From: JABDGV01 sp964577935
Lineage (GTDB): Bacteria > Chlamydiota > Chlamydiia > Chlamydiales > FEN-1388
NCBI GenBank assembly: GCA_964577935.1
Contig: CAZOAJ010000011.1
Location: forward strand, 4,085-68,084
Direction: 5' to 3'
DNA length: 64,000 nucleotides
In this document: in pieces, positions 45,996 to 54,770 of the stretch
Layout of the letters: each line of letters starts with the position of its first letter
Position numbering within the stretch: the first letter of the stretch is position 1
Position numbers and translations under genes: made by a program
The notes under the pieces: model-generated
Databases searched by the model: none
The model's input: only the letters and a program-made list of their open reading frames with translations
What the model was told of the DNA's origin: nothing

Positions 45996-47300
45996 ATGCT
46001 TATTTCAAAAATTTCTGACCAAACACAAGTCCAAGACCAAACTCCCGATATCGACTTAGATAAACCTCAAGATGAAAGCTCCTTCATCTCTATTGAATGC
46101 TTGATACAGAATGTCCAAACAGCTGAAGAGTTTGATCCCGAAGCTTTAAAGCAAACCTGCCTACAACGACCCAACTGCGCAGAAGATGTCAACCACATTC
46201 TCGAAAATAACTCATTTGAAGTCCCCTCTGGTTTTGAAATTCTGACCCCAGATGAAAAGTTAGTTGTACTGCTCAACCATCTTAGACAAAAAATGCAACT
46301 GAGCTCGGTATTTGTACTCCAGAACTCCATAAGCTTGATCGATGACTATACTTTAGATCTACTTGCTCAAAAAGTAGTGAGCAGCCTTGAAAAAAGGGAT
46401 TACAGCCTTCTAGACTCAGTTATTACCATTGAAGACAAGAAAATTCTCAGCCAAGCTTTAAAAAGAGCCTTAGCCATTATTCCCAAAGCGAACATAGGGC
46501 AGACCTACATATCGACTTTAATAGAACGAATGCAAACCCATATTCCAGCCTTTAAAGATTATCTGAAGGTAAAGAACGGTGTGTATACCTTTCTCCCGAA
46601 AGCTGTATCTTTAGTCCTCAACGCCCAAAAACTACAACTCTTAAAGACTCCTATTTCTATTTGTAACGACTATGAAGAATTCAGCGAGTTCATAGATTCA
46701 GTTGCAAAAAGCTCCCACGTTGATCTGAAAATTTTCATTGTATTTTGCAAAAGCCTCTTTGTCTCTTCACTGCATTTCACCGTAGTTGCTGTCAAAAAAA
46801 CCAAGGATTTTCCACTGAAAATTTTCAACTTAGACAGCGTTGCAAATATTGACTACCTCACAGATCTTCGAATGATACAAAAAATCTACAATGCCCATTT
46901 ATATCAACTCAAAGCCGACGATAACAACCTCCAATGCCGCCAACGAGATCGAAATAACTGCGCTATTATGTCGATAAAAGATGCACAGCATATCGCTAAG
47001 GATCCTTCTGTATTAGATACAATCGAAAAAAAATCCTCACAAGTACAGGATGAAACTGGTATATTTGAATATACATTAGAAGCACTCCCTCACAAGTTTC
47101 TCCTCCCCTGCCAAATAGATAAAAATCTATCTCGTTATTTGAATGGATGTCCTCCTTCGCCGCTTTTTACAAGCAAATACGAACAGCAGCTTGTTCAAAT
47201 TGAAGAACATCAAAGAAACGGATATCTTCAAAAGAAGGGCCGCGATCTTTTAGGCAAAGTTATCGACAAGGTATTGAACCCCGAAAAATCTGCAAATTGA
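45996..47300 (+). CDS. Candidate effector cysteine protease/acetyltransferase (YopJ- or ULP/C48-like)
   Basis: About 434 residues from ATG 45996. The N-terminal half is variable and charged. The C-terminal half has a CE-clan triad pattern: His260 in SLHFTVVAVKK, acidic Asp280 in KIFNLDSVA 20 residues later, and a Gln-Cys pair in CRQRDRNNCAIMSIKDAQ (Gln316, Cys322). YopJ (HxE...C) and ULP1/ChlaDub-type peptidases both have this order and similar spacing. No signal peptide is seen, consistent with type III secretion. A TTG at 45960 is a longer start, but it lies inside an inverted repeat (AATCAATT/AATTGATT, 45947-45965) in AT-rich DNA. It precedes dnaE and runs in the same direction. Confidence 0.6.
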   Translation: MLISKISDQTQVQDQTPDIDLDKPQDESSFISIECLIQNVQTAEEFDPEALKQTCLQRPNCAEDVNHILENNSFEVPSGFEILTPDEKLVVLLNHLRQKMQLSSVFVLQNSISLIDDYTLDLLAQKVVSSLEKRDYSLLDSVITIEDKKILSQALKRALAIIPKANIGQTYISTLIERMQTHIPAFKDYLKVKNGVYTFLPKAVSLVLNAQKLQLLKTPISICNDYEEFSEFIDSVAKSSHVDLKIFIVFCKSLFVSSLHFTVVAVKKTKDFPLKIFNLDSVANIDYLTDLRMIQKIYNAHLYQLKADDNNLQCRQRDRNNCAIMSIKDAQHIAKDPSVLDTIEKKSSQVQDETGIFEYTLEALPHKFLLPCQIDKNLSRYLNGCPPSPLFTSKYEQQLVQIEEHQRNGYLQKKGRDLLGKVIDKVLNPEKSAN

Positions 47301-47353
47301 GATCACGTTGAGATAAAGTTGTCTCGAACCAGAAAAAAAGCTATTGTATTGGA

Positions 47354-50300
47354 ATGACGTTTACACATCTTCACGTACATTCTCAATATTCGATATTGGA
47401 TGCATCACTGTCAGTGTATGCCATCGTTAAACGCGCGCAGTCTCTTGGGATGAAAGCTTGTGCTATCTCAGACCACGGGAATCTTTTTGGAGCAGTGGAT
47501 TTTTATAAGGCTGCAAAAGATGCACAAATCAAACCTATTATTGGATGTGAAATTAACGTAGCACCTACCTCCCGATTTGAAAAAAAGAAACTGGGATCGC
47601 TACCTGTAGCCTTTCATCTAACACTCATAGCTAAAAATACAATAGGATATAAAAATCTCTGCGCCCTTTCCTCAAAGGGATATATCGAGGGATTTTATTA
47701 TGTGCCCCGCATAGATTTTGAACTTTTACAAGCACATTCGGAAGGTCTTATATGTCTTTCTGGATGCATGAAAGGCCCTCTTGCCCACGAAATCATCTAT
47801 GGCAATCCAAGCAGCCTCCAAGAACGCCTTACAGAAAGAGTCGACTTTCTCTCGAACCTTTTCAAAGATGATTTATACCTTGAACTCCAAAGGCACGGCT
47901 CATCATTGGATGACCTGCAACAAGACGGAATGACCGATGAATCATGGCTCTTCAACCAATATCAAAACTACATATCGAATCAAGAAAAGGTCGAAAAAGA
48001 GCTCGTTAAAATCTCAAAAGAACGTGGAATTAAACTCTGCGCAACTCATAACTGCCATTATTTAGAGAGAAATGACTGGCGTGCACATGAAGTAATGCTG
48101 AACATACAATCCGGGGAGCCATGCCGTAAATGGCATAGGGATCAAATAACTGGAGAAAACTACTCAACTCCAAATCCGAAGCGAGAAACATTTTCGACGC
48201 ACGAGCTCTACTTCAAAAGTCAAGAGGAGATGATTGAGCTTTTTCATGATCTTCCTGAAGCAATAGCCTCAACACAAGAAATTGTCGAAAAATGCACCCT
48301 TGAAATCGACTTCAAAACGAAGCACTATCCAGTTTATTACCCTCCTGAGTTTGACCGAACTCGACCTAAAGAAGAACAGAGCAAAGCCGCCGCCGACTAC
48401 CTTCTCTACCTATGCGAACAAGGAATACCTATCCGATATACTCCCGAACGGCTCAAACATGTGGCTGATAAGTACCCAGGCCAAGATCCGATGGAAGTCG
48501 TCAAAAATCGACTCACCTATGAGATGAATATCATTGCCTCAAAGGGTATGTGTGACTACCTCCTTATCGTCTGGGATTTTATCAACTGGGCAAAACGCAA
48601 AGGGATCCCCATGGGTCCGGGGAGAGGATCAGGAGCTGGCGCTATCATCTGCTACCTGATTGGAATTACAGACATTGAACCCCTCAGGTTTAATCTCTTT
48701 TTCGAACGATTTATCAACCCCGAACGACTTTCATATCCGGATATTGACGTTGACATCTGCATGGACAGGCGATCAGAGGTCATTCAATACACAATCGACA
48801 CCTATGGTAAAGATAACGTTGCACAGATCATCACTTTCGGCACGATGAAAGCAAAAATGTCTGTAAAGGATGTTGGACGATCTCTGGATATTCCCCTTAC
48901 GAAGGTAAACCAAATAGCAAAACTCATTCCGGACGATCTTGCGATCACTCTTGAGAAGGCTTTGCAAGGAACACCTGATCTACAAGCCGTCTACTCAAAT
49001 GATGAAGAGACAAAGCTAATCCTTGACGTTGCAAAAACCCTTGAGGGCTGCGTACGAAATACAGGCCTCCATGCTGCCGGATTGATAGTTTCCGGAAAGC
49101 CGTTGATGGAACATATTCCTATCTGCACGGCAAAAGACAGCGATATGCTCGTCACGCAATATTCGATGAAACCTGTTGAATCTGTCGGGATGCTCAAAAT
49201 TGACTTCTTGGGACTTAAAACCCTGACATGTATTCAAAAAGCAATCGACTATGTACGTGAGCGTTATAATATTTCTCTTGATTGGATCAATCTTCCCTTG
49301 GACGACATTCCTACATTTACCCTCTTAAACCAGGGTAGAACCTTAGGAGTGTTCCAGCTTGAATCTGGAGGAATGCAAGATCTTGCAAAGAACCTCCACC
49401 TTGATAAGTTTGAGGAGATTATTGCGGTTCTATCTCTTTATAGACCAGGCCCGATGGATATGATCCCCTCATTTATTGCTCGAAAGCATGGCCGTGAAGC
49501 GATCGAGTACGATCACCCATGGATGCACGACATCCTCCAAGAAACCTATGGAATCATGGTCTACCAAGAGCAGGTCATGCAGATTGCGCAAAAGCTTGCC
49601 AACTACTCACTTGGGGAAGGAGATGTCCTACGTCGAGCAATGGGGAAAAAAGATGCTAAAGAGATGGGGAAACAACGAGAGAAATTCATTGCTGGTGCTT
49701 TAGCAAACGACATAAGCCAAGAGACGGCCACGTCCATCTTCGATAAGATGGAAAAATTTGCAGAGTATGGCTTTAACAAGTCTCATGCTGCAGCCTATGG
49801 CTATCTGACGTATGTAACTGCATACTTAAAAGCAAATTACCCCGCTGAATGGCTTGCCGCCCTTATGACATGTGATAAGGATGACACTGAGAAAGTGGCA
49901 AAATTTATCCATGAGGGGCATGCTCTTCATATTCCAACACTTCCTCCCGATATCAACGAATCCGCCTTGGAGTTTTGCGCTACAGATGATGGGATCCGTT
50001 TTGCCTTAAGCGGAATTAAAGGCATCGGACAAGGAGTTGTTGAAGCAATTCTTGCCGAACGAAAGAAAAGTGGTAGCTATTCAAGTCTTTATGACTTTGT
50101 TTCACGGTGTGATTTGAAGAAAATTGGTAAAAAGACTGTCGAGGTTTTAGTCGAAGCAGGAGCCTTTGACCGCTTTGGGTGGCATCGTGATGAAATGAAG
50201 GCCGTTTTAGATGCCATGTTTGCCGAAGTCTCTCAATCAAACAAAGAACGTCAATCAGGGTTTCTCTCTCTCTTTGGAAGTGATACAGGGACCCCAAAAC

Positions 50301-51094
50301 ATTTCTCTACACCGCCACAGCTTTCGTCTCACCGCAGTAAAGAAGAGCTGCTCTTTAAAGAAAAAGCTTTGATGGGACTTTTTCTTACAGGCAACCCTCT
50401 TTCTGCCTATGAAAATCTCCTAAGAACACTTGGAACGGTTACTCTGCAACAGGCAGTAGATGCTGAGGATAGCTCTGTATTTCGACTTGCCTTCATCGCT
50501 GAAGAAATCTCTATCAAAATATCGAATAAGACACAGAAGAAATTCGCGATTCTTAGAGCTTCAGATACAAGTGACTCGATTGTTGAAATTCCCATTTGGC
50601 CTGAAGCTTATGAGGCATATGCTCCTCTTCTCACTGAAAATGCCTTGTTATGGGGAGTTATCTCGAAAGAAAAACGCGGTGATGAAACCTCCTTCTCATG
50701 TCGATGGCTTTCAGATCTGAGACATGTCTCGAAAGAAGCTATTACTGAATGTGATATGGCATTTGATAAAGCGAAAGCGCAAATAGCTCGACAAGCATTC
50801 AGAAATAATTCTGAAAAAAACAAACAAGATCCAAAGAAGACAGAATCTCCCTCTAAAGGCCAAGTATCTAAGGAAAAGGTGATCTTACGCTTCGATATAC
50901 AAAAGCTTCGCTCCTCAAACATTATCGATATCAAGTCGATTCTCGATGAGCATAAGGGGAATGACCCTGTTGAAATTCATCTTGTAAGAGGAGACTCCGT
51001 ACGCGGAGTAATTCAGCTCCCCCCCCATCGATTTATCAAAAATAGCCAAGCACTGCTTAAGAAGCTTGAATCCCTCTCGTCGTTCATGTCTTAG
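47354..51094 (+). CDS. dnaE: DNA polymerase III alpha subunit
   Basis: Replicative polymerase. The N-terminal PHP domain starts FTHLHVHSQYSILDAS; the polymerase core has PMGPGRGSGAGAIICYLIGITDIEPL near residue 420 and the catalytic DIDVDICMDRR near 463. Further signatures are LHAAGLIVS, PVESVGMLKIDFLGLKTL, VFQLESGGMQDLAK, LYRPGPMDMIP and YQEQVMQIAQ. Helix-hairpin-helix and OB-fold regions follow. 1246 residues is the usual chlamydial size. It lies close to hisS-aspS-mip, as in Chlamydia, with two accessory genes between. The 3' end contains a 50-base stretch that recurs 1 kb downstream. Confidence 0.97.
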   Translation: MTFTHLHVHSQYSILDASLSVYAIVKRAQSLGMKACAISDHGNLFGAVDFYKAAKDAQIKPIIGCEINVAPTSRFEKKKLGSLPVAFHLTLIAKNTIGYKNLCALSSKGYIEGFYYVPRIDFELLQAHSEGLICLSGCMKGPLAHEIIYGNPSSLQERLTERVDFLSNLFKDDLYLELQRHGSSLDDLQQDGMTDESWLFNQYQNYISNQEKVEKELVKISKERGIKLCATHNCHYLERNDWRAHEVMLNIQSGEPCRKWHRDQITGENYSTPNPKRETFSTHELYFKSQEEMIELFHDLPEAIASTQEIVEKCTLEIDFKTKHYPVYYPPEFDRTRPKEEQSKAAADYLLYLCEQGIPIRYTPERLKHVADKYPGQDPMEVVKNRLTYEMNIIASKGMCDYLLIVWDFINWAKRKGIPMGPGRGSGAGAIICYLIGITDIEPLRFNLFFERFINPERLSYPDIDVDICMDRRSEVIQYTIDTYGKDNVAQIITFGTMKAKMSVKDVGRSLDIPLTKVNQIAKLIPDDLAITLEKALQGTPDLQAVYSNDEETKLILDVAKTLEGCVRNTGLHAAGLIVSGKPLMEHIPICTAKDSDMLVTQYSMKPVESVGMLKIDFLGLKTLTCIQKAIDYVRERYNISLDWINLPLDDIPTFTLLNQGRTLGVFQLESGGMQDLAKNLHLDKFEEIIAVLSLYRPGPMDMIPSFIARKHGREAIEYDHPWMHDILQETYGIMVYQEQVMQIAQKLANYSLGEGDVLRRAMGKKDAKEMGKQREKFIAGALANDISQETATSIFDKMEKFAEYGFNKSHAAAYGYLTYVTAYLKANYPAEWLAALMTCDKDDTEKVAKFIHEGHALHIPTLPPDINESALEFCATDDGIRFALSGIKGIGQGVVEAILAERKKSGSYSSLYDFVSRCDLKKIGKKTVEVLVEAGAFDRFGWHRDEMKAVLDAMFAEVSQSNKERQSGFLSLFGSDTGTPKHFSTPPQLSSHRSKEELLFKEKALMGLFLTGNPLSAYENLLRTLGTVTLQQAVDAEDSSVFRLAFIAEEISIKISNKTQKKFAILRASDTSDSIVEIPIWPEAYEAYAPLLTENALLWGVISKEKRGDETSFSCRWLSDLRHVSKEAITECDMAFDKAKAQIARQAFRNNSEKNKQDPKKTESPSKGQVSKEKVILRFDIQKLRSSNIIDIKSILDEHKGNDPVEIHLVRGDSVRGVIQLPPHRFIKNSQALLKKLESLSSFMS
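50994..51043 (+). repeat. Direct repeat, copy 1, inside the 3' end of dnaE
   Basis: Beginning ACTCCGTACGCGGAGTAATT, 28 bases from 50994 to 51021 recur exactly at 52039-52066; similarity continues in degraded form through ...ATCAAAA. The first 16 bases are themselves a foldback (ACTCCG/CGGAGT). Confidence 0.8.
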
Positions 51095-51282
51095 AACACA
51101 TCTTCTACAAAACACAGGGGTCTCTGACACAGGTTATACCAGTGATAGCTCTTCCTCTGTAGTTGAAAAATATACATAGATGCTTGGACAGATACGTTAT
51201 GGGCGGAATTTGAAAGAAAGTGTTCTAAAGCCAGATCATAACTGATCGTTATCGAAATAGGCGTAAAAGATAAGGAAAATTT

Positions 51283-51975
51283 ATGAGTTCAGAGATGCCT
51301 GTTCAAAAACCAACTTCAGTCATTTTCTTAGATATAGATGGAGTGCTGATAGAAGATCGTTTTTGCCCACCACTTAAGGAGAAAATCAACGATAAACTAA
51401 CAGAGTTATTTGAAAAAAAAGTGGGATTAAACGGTGGATTTACCGAATTAGAATCGAGAATTGCTGCAAGTCATTTTTTCTCTAAAAAAGCTGTAGCTAA
51501 TTTGGACAGTCTGATTGAAAAAGTGAGTCAAGTCGCACAAGTTGCAATTGTAATTTCATCAGCCTGGAGAAATGACGGAACGGTTCAAGAATTGAAGGAA
51601 AGTATGTTTGCCGCTTGTTCATTCTCTAAATTCATTATTGATAAAACTCCAGATGATTCCGATAAAATTCATATCTCACCGATTTCTGAAGAAAAGTACG
51701 GATTTGATCTTAGGAGAAGAGGAAGACAAATTGATTACTGGCTCCGAGAAAATCATGAAAAGCTAAATATTAAAAGCTTTGCCATTTTGGATGACGTCGA
51801 CGAAGAAATCTCTGAACGATATCCGCATCATTTCGTTAAGGTTAGTTATACTTTATCAGAATCAGATGTGGATAAAGCTTACAACATAATGAGCCAACTT
51901 TCATTTTCATCTCAAAACATCCCTCTTCAAAGCACCGTAGCTGACCAAAGAAAAGAAAATTGTAAGGTTCAATAA
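51283..51975 (+). CDS. HAD-like protein resembling the HAD domain of SAK RNA-repair proteins
   Basis: 230 residues. HAD motif I is FLDIDGVL (about residues 15-22); a motif II-like VISSAWR lies in the middle; the C-terminal FAILDDVDEEISERYPHHFVKV carries the acidic pair of motif IV. This pattern, with SSAWR and IDYWL before the last motif, resembles the HAD domain found with swiss-army-knife RNA repair proteins, as recalled. The substrate is unknown. It lies alone between dnaE and the lipoprotein pair, inside a 1 kb segment bounded by direct repeats of the dnaE end, suggesting it came in by insertion or duplication. No clear operon partner. Confidence 0.72.
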   Translation: MSSEMPVQKPTSVIFLDIDGVLIEDRFCPPLKEKINDKLTELFEKKVGLNGGFTELESRIAASHFFSKKAVANLDSLIEKVSQVAQVAIVISSAWRNDGTVQELKESMFAACSFSKFIIDKTPDDSDKIHISPISEEKYGFDLRRRGRQIDYWLRENHEKLNIKSFAILDDVDEEISERYPHHFVKVSYTLSESDVDKAYNIMSQLSFSSQNIPLQSTVADQRKENCKVQ

Positions 51976-52038
51976 AGAGATTAGAGAGAGGACGGAAAGA
52001 GAAACTGTTATTGCTTCATCGTTCCTCAGACTAAATAT

Positions 52039-52086
52039 ACTCCGTACGCGGAGTAATTCAGCTCCCTCCATCAATTCATCAAAAGA
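52039..52086 (+). repeat. Direct repeat, copy 2, outside coding sequence downstream of the HAD gene
   Basis: The 28 bases from 52039 to 52066 are identical to dnaE 50994-51021, in the same orientation. The following 20 bases are similar but mutated, so the copy is no longer a functional dnaE end. It overlaps no supported gene. Confidence 0.8.
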
Positions 52087-52091
52087 TCTCT

Positions 52092-52931
52092 TTATTCTTT
52101 CCTTAATTGACACCATCGGAGTGTCGCATCAAACATCTTCTCGTCCTGTTTTGACCAACCCTTCTCAGTCCAAAAGTAATCAATTACATATTTTTTGCTG
52201 TGTGAATATATGCTCACATTCGAACCACCTTGAATTCGCCCTAATATCGAGGCTGCATATAAGAAGCTAAAGCTGCCATTGCTATCTACCAGGATACTCT
52301 TTTCAATAATTTCATCGCCTGAACGTGATTTGAAATAGAGCAGCTCTTTTGGCGCAAAACCAGACAATTCAATGAGAACAAAGCTTGCTCCCTTTTCTAT
52401 GCGTGTTACTTCGACCTGTGGGCCTTCGTTACCTTTGGCAACTAAAGGCATTGGAACAATTCTAAAGGTCGAAACTAACGGATTTCTTAGATCACTTGAC
52501 TGGATAAAAAAGTAAGTGCAAGATCCAGGGAGATTATCACAGGAAACAATCAAGGGAATTTTATCTTCTGCATTTTCCGGCGAAGATCTCCAAAGATTTC
52601 CTTTCGAATCTGTCATTACTTCATATCGAATCGATTCTTGATAGCCTCCATATAGGCTCCAAAAAAACATTTTACTGTTTTTAGGTAGACCCTTACCAAC
52701 TATCCTATAATGGGATACATTCTCCTTTGCATCACTCTTGTGCTGTCCCATTAATTCAGCATATAGTCTTATTGAAGGTTGCTGGCTCTTTTTTATCTTA
52801 GTGTATGCAACATAGGCTTCCAGGTATTTCGGCATGATTACTTGTGAATCATTGAAACTCCCGCCTCCCTTTCTACATCCCGAGAAGAACAGAAGAGAAC
52901 AAAAAAACCCCGCAATCAAAAGATATTTCAA
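52092..52931 (-). CDS. Lipoprotein, paralogue of the gene at 53015
   Basis: 279 residues starting at TTG 52929-52931, with AGGGG upstream. The lipoprotein signal MKYLLIAGFFCSLLFFSGC ends in lipobox FSGC. The mature part is rich in beta strands: YRIVGKGLPKNSKMFFWSLYGGYQESIRYEVMTDSKGNLW, PLIVSCDNLPGSCTYFF, VTRIEKGASFVLIELSGFAPKEL, and a WTEKGWSKQDEKMFD ending. Every one of these blocks has a counterpart in the next gene upstream, so the two are tandem duplicates. The function is unknown; envelope anchoring is likely. Confidence 0.75.
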   Translation of the reverse strand: MKYLLIAGFFCSLLFFSGCRKGGGSFNDSQVIMPKYLEAYVAYTKIKKSQQPSIRLYAELMGQHKSDAKENVSHYRIVGKGLPKNSKMFFWSLYGGYQESIRYEVMTDSKGNLWRSSPENAEDKIPLIVSCDNLPGSCTYFFIQSSDLRNPLVSTFRIVPMPLVAKGNEGPQVEVTRIEKGASFVLIELSGFAPKELLYFKSRSGDEIIEKSILVDSNGSFSFLYAASILGRIQGGSNVSIYSHSKKYVIDYFWTEKGWSKQDEKMFDATLRWCQLRKE

Positions 52932-53014
52932 ACCTACCCCTCACCTAATAGCCATAAGCAAAATCAAAAATCTATATAAATAGCACGAGAGACTGAACTT
53001 GACTTTCAGATAAG

Positions 53015-53893
53015 TCAATATATTCCTGACTTTATTCCTGATAAACATCTATGCACTGCACCATCCTGAAACATCTTTCTGTCTTTTTTTGTCCAATCCT
53101 TCTGTGTCCAGTAGAGATTGATCGAGAGTTTATTGCCTCCATAATAAAACCTTAACATGTTCTCTCCTTCATTACGGTTTATAACAGGTGGTAGAGAGAT
53201 GATATTAATATCTCCTTTCTCATCTGCCTGATATCGTTCCGATATAGTCTCATCACAGGATCGTGAAATGAACCGAACAAATTCTTTAGGTTCAAGGCCT
53301 GATAACTTAAGAAGAATAAAATTTGCTCCTTTTTCTAGACGTGTCAATTCAATATGACCTCTATCTTTCCCTTCCACAGTAACCGGAACTGGTATAATCC
53401 TAAGTGAAGCCACAAAAGGATATTTTGGATCGACCGACTCTAGAAAGTAATAGGAACATGAAGCCGAGAGAGCATCACATGTGATAATAACTGGCTCTTG
53501 TAGCCCCGTAGTATCTTTACTATGTTTATACAGCACACCCGTTGAATCAGTATATACTTCAAAATTAACAAGATCTGAATATCCTCCGTACAAACTCGAA
53601 AATGTCATCTGAGTATTCATTGGGAGCCCGTTCCCAACGATTTTATACCTCGCTACATTTTGCCCTGAATCGTTTTTGCTCTTCTCAATAAATTCAGCTT
53701 TAATTTCAATTTCTTCAGGCTGAATTTGACGAATTTGTTCATATCTGTAATAGGCTCTTAGATATGGCGGAATATCTACTTGAGGCACAGATACTTTTGT
53801 TAATCTTCCAGTACATCCAGAAAGAAGCAGAAGCAAACAGAGCACTCCTGGAATCAAAAGACCTCTCAAACTCAATAAACGTGAAGCTGTCAT
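53015..53893 (-). CDS. Lipoprotein, paralogue of the gene at 52092
   Basis: 292 residues. The signal MTASRLLSLRGLLIPGVLCL followed by LLLLSGC ends in lipobox LSGC. The mature chain repeats the downstream paralogue's layout: YKIVGNGLPMNTQMTFSSLYGGYSDLVNFEVYTDSTG, PVIITCDALSASCSYYF, LTRLEKGANFILLKLSGLEPKEFVRF and YWTQKDWTKKDRKMF. Conserved cysteine pairs in the middle may form a disulfide. ATG at 53893. The two genes are 83 bases apart and probably co-transcribed. Function unknown. Confidence 0.75.
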   Translation of the reverse strand: MTASRLLSLRGLLIPGVLCLLLLLSGCTGRLTKVSVPQVDIPPYLRAYYRYEQIRQIQPEEIEIKAEFIEKSKNDSGQNVARYKIVGNGLPMNTQMTFSSLYGGYSDLVNFEVYTDSTGVLYKHSKDTTGLQEPVIITCDALSASCSYYFLESVDPKYPFVASLRIIPVPVTVEGKDRGHIELTRLEKGANFILLKLSGLEPKEFVRFISRSCDETISERYQADEKGDINIISLPPVINRNEGENMLRFYYGGNKLSINLYWTQKDWTKKDRKMFQDGAVHRCLSGIKSGIY

Positions 53894-54197
53894 AATCAGG
53901 GATACTCGACATAATTAAGCCTTAGAGATTGAATTCACAGCCTAAATAAGTTCAATCATTTTTTGAATACAGCTTGAATGCATTTTCTTATTTCCGAGAA
54001 TAACCACCAAATGCTACTACATTCCCTCAACTGAAGTTGACACGCCTCTCAAGGGCCTACAAATAAATATTTATAGGGATCAATTCAGGGTTGTATCTTT
54101 GCTTTTTGTAAAACGTATCATTGAATGATGAGCCTTAAATTCTTATATAAGCTTCAGCAATATAGGAAGAGGGTTTCATCGTAAATAAGGTATTAGC
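53894..54197. other. Intergenic region, no gene seen
   Basis: 304 bases between two divergently transcribed genes. TTGACA occurs at 54037-54042, but the hexamer 17 bases downstream (CAAATA) is a poor -10, so a promoter here is only a possibility. A small ATCATTGAATGAT foldback lies near 54117-54129. No coding frame or RNA gene was recognised. Confidence 0.4.
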
Positions 54198-54563
54198 ATG
54201 AAAAATCGAAATATTCTTCTCACATTTGCCATGTGCATCTTAAGCACATTTGGAATGCTTTCTGCTGAATGGAAAGAGATTCCTGATGTTGCACAATATA
54301 AATGCGCTGATTGGAGCACTCATGTAGCTACAATACCTGTAAGCTCAGTCGAAGAAGCTCAAGCGATAGCTGATGCAGACCCATCCATCACATTCTTCTT
54401 CATCGTGAATGGATATAACCTAGTCCTTGAAAACACAGAAGTAACTCCTGCAATCTGGCGCTGCTTTCAACATGGCGATGCCGTGTTCTTTTCAGGACAA
54501 CCATGGTGGGGTTCGGCACAAGATCTAGCTTGTGGTTATGTAAAAGTTGATTCAAACAACTAA
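54198..54563 (+). CDS. Small secreted protein, unknown function
   Basis: 121 residues with a Sec signal peptide (ILLTFAMCILSTFGMLSA, cleavage after LSA near residue 23). The mature 98 residues contain paired cysteines (YKCADW, IWRC, LACG) and aromatic residues (FFFIVNGYNL, SGQPWWGSAQ), so a small disulfide-bonded extracytoplasmic domain is likely. AAGG lies six bases before the ATG. I do not recognise the family. A hairpin follows 35 bases after the stop. Confidence 0.65.
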   Translation: MKNRNILLTFAMCILSTFGMLSAEWKEIPDVAQYKCADWSTHVATIPVSSVEEAQAIADADPSITFFFIVNGYNLVLENTEVTPAIWRCFQHGDAVFFSGQPWWGSAQDLACGYVKVDSNN

Positions 54564-54597
54564 TATAGCCCACTTCATTTCTCCACTTTTTTCTCCT

Positions 54598-54627
54598 GCC
54601 TCCTCTCTCACTTCATCGAGAGGAGGC
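54598..54627 (+). terminator. Hairpin after the secreted protein gene
   Basis: GCCTCCTCTC (54598-54607) and GAGAGGAGGC (54618-54627) form a perfect 10 bp stem with a 10-base loop, placed 35 bases after the 54198 gene stop. No T tract follows; termination is plausible but not certain. Confidence 0.6.
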
Positions 54628-54770
54628 TCTCGATACAACAGCTTTGATTGATATAATAAGAAAACAAACAACCTTTTAGAAACTTGTCTTTTGTCGAAAG
54701 TTTTATTCCTTCAAAAACGAACTTGTGATGTTATGTAACTCACGTTATGTAAGAACTTGTAAGAGCGCGC

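Noticed and set aside
54037..54065. TTGACA with a -10 region upstream of the 54198 gene
   Set aside because: The hexamer at the right distance is CAAATA, and the site is about 130 bases from the start; not convincing.
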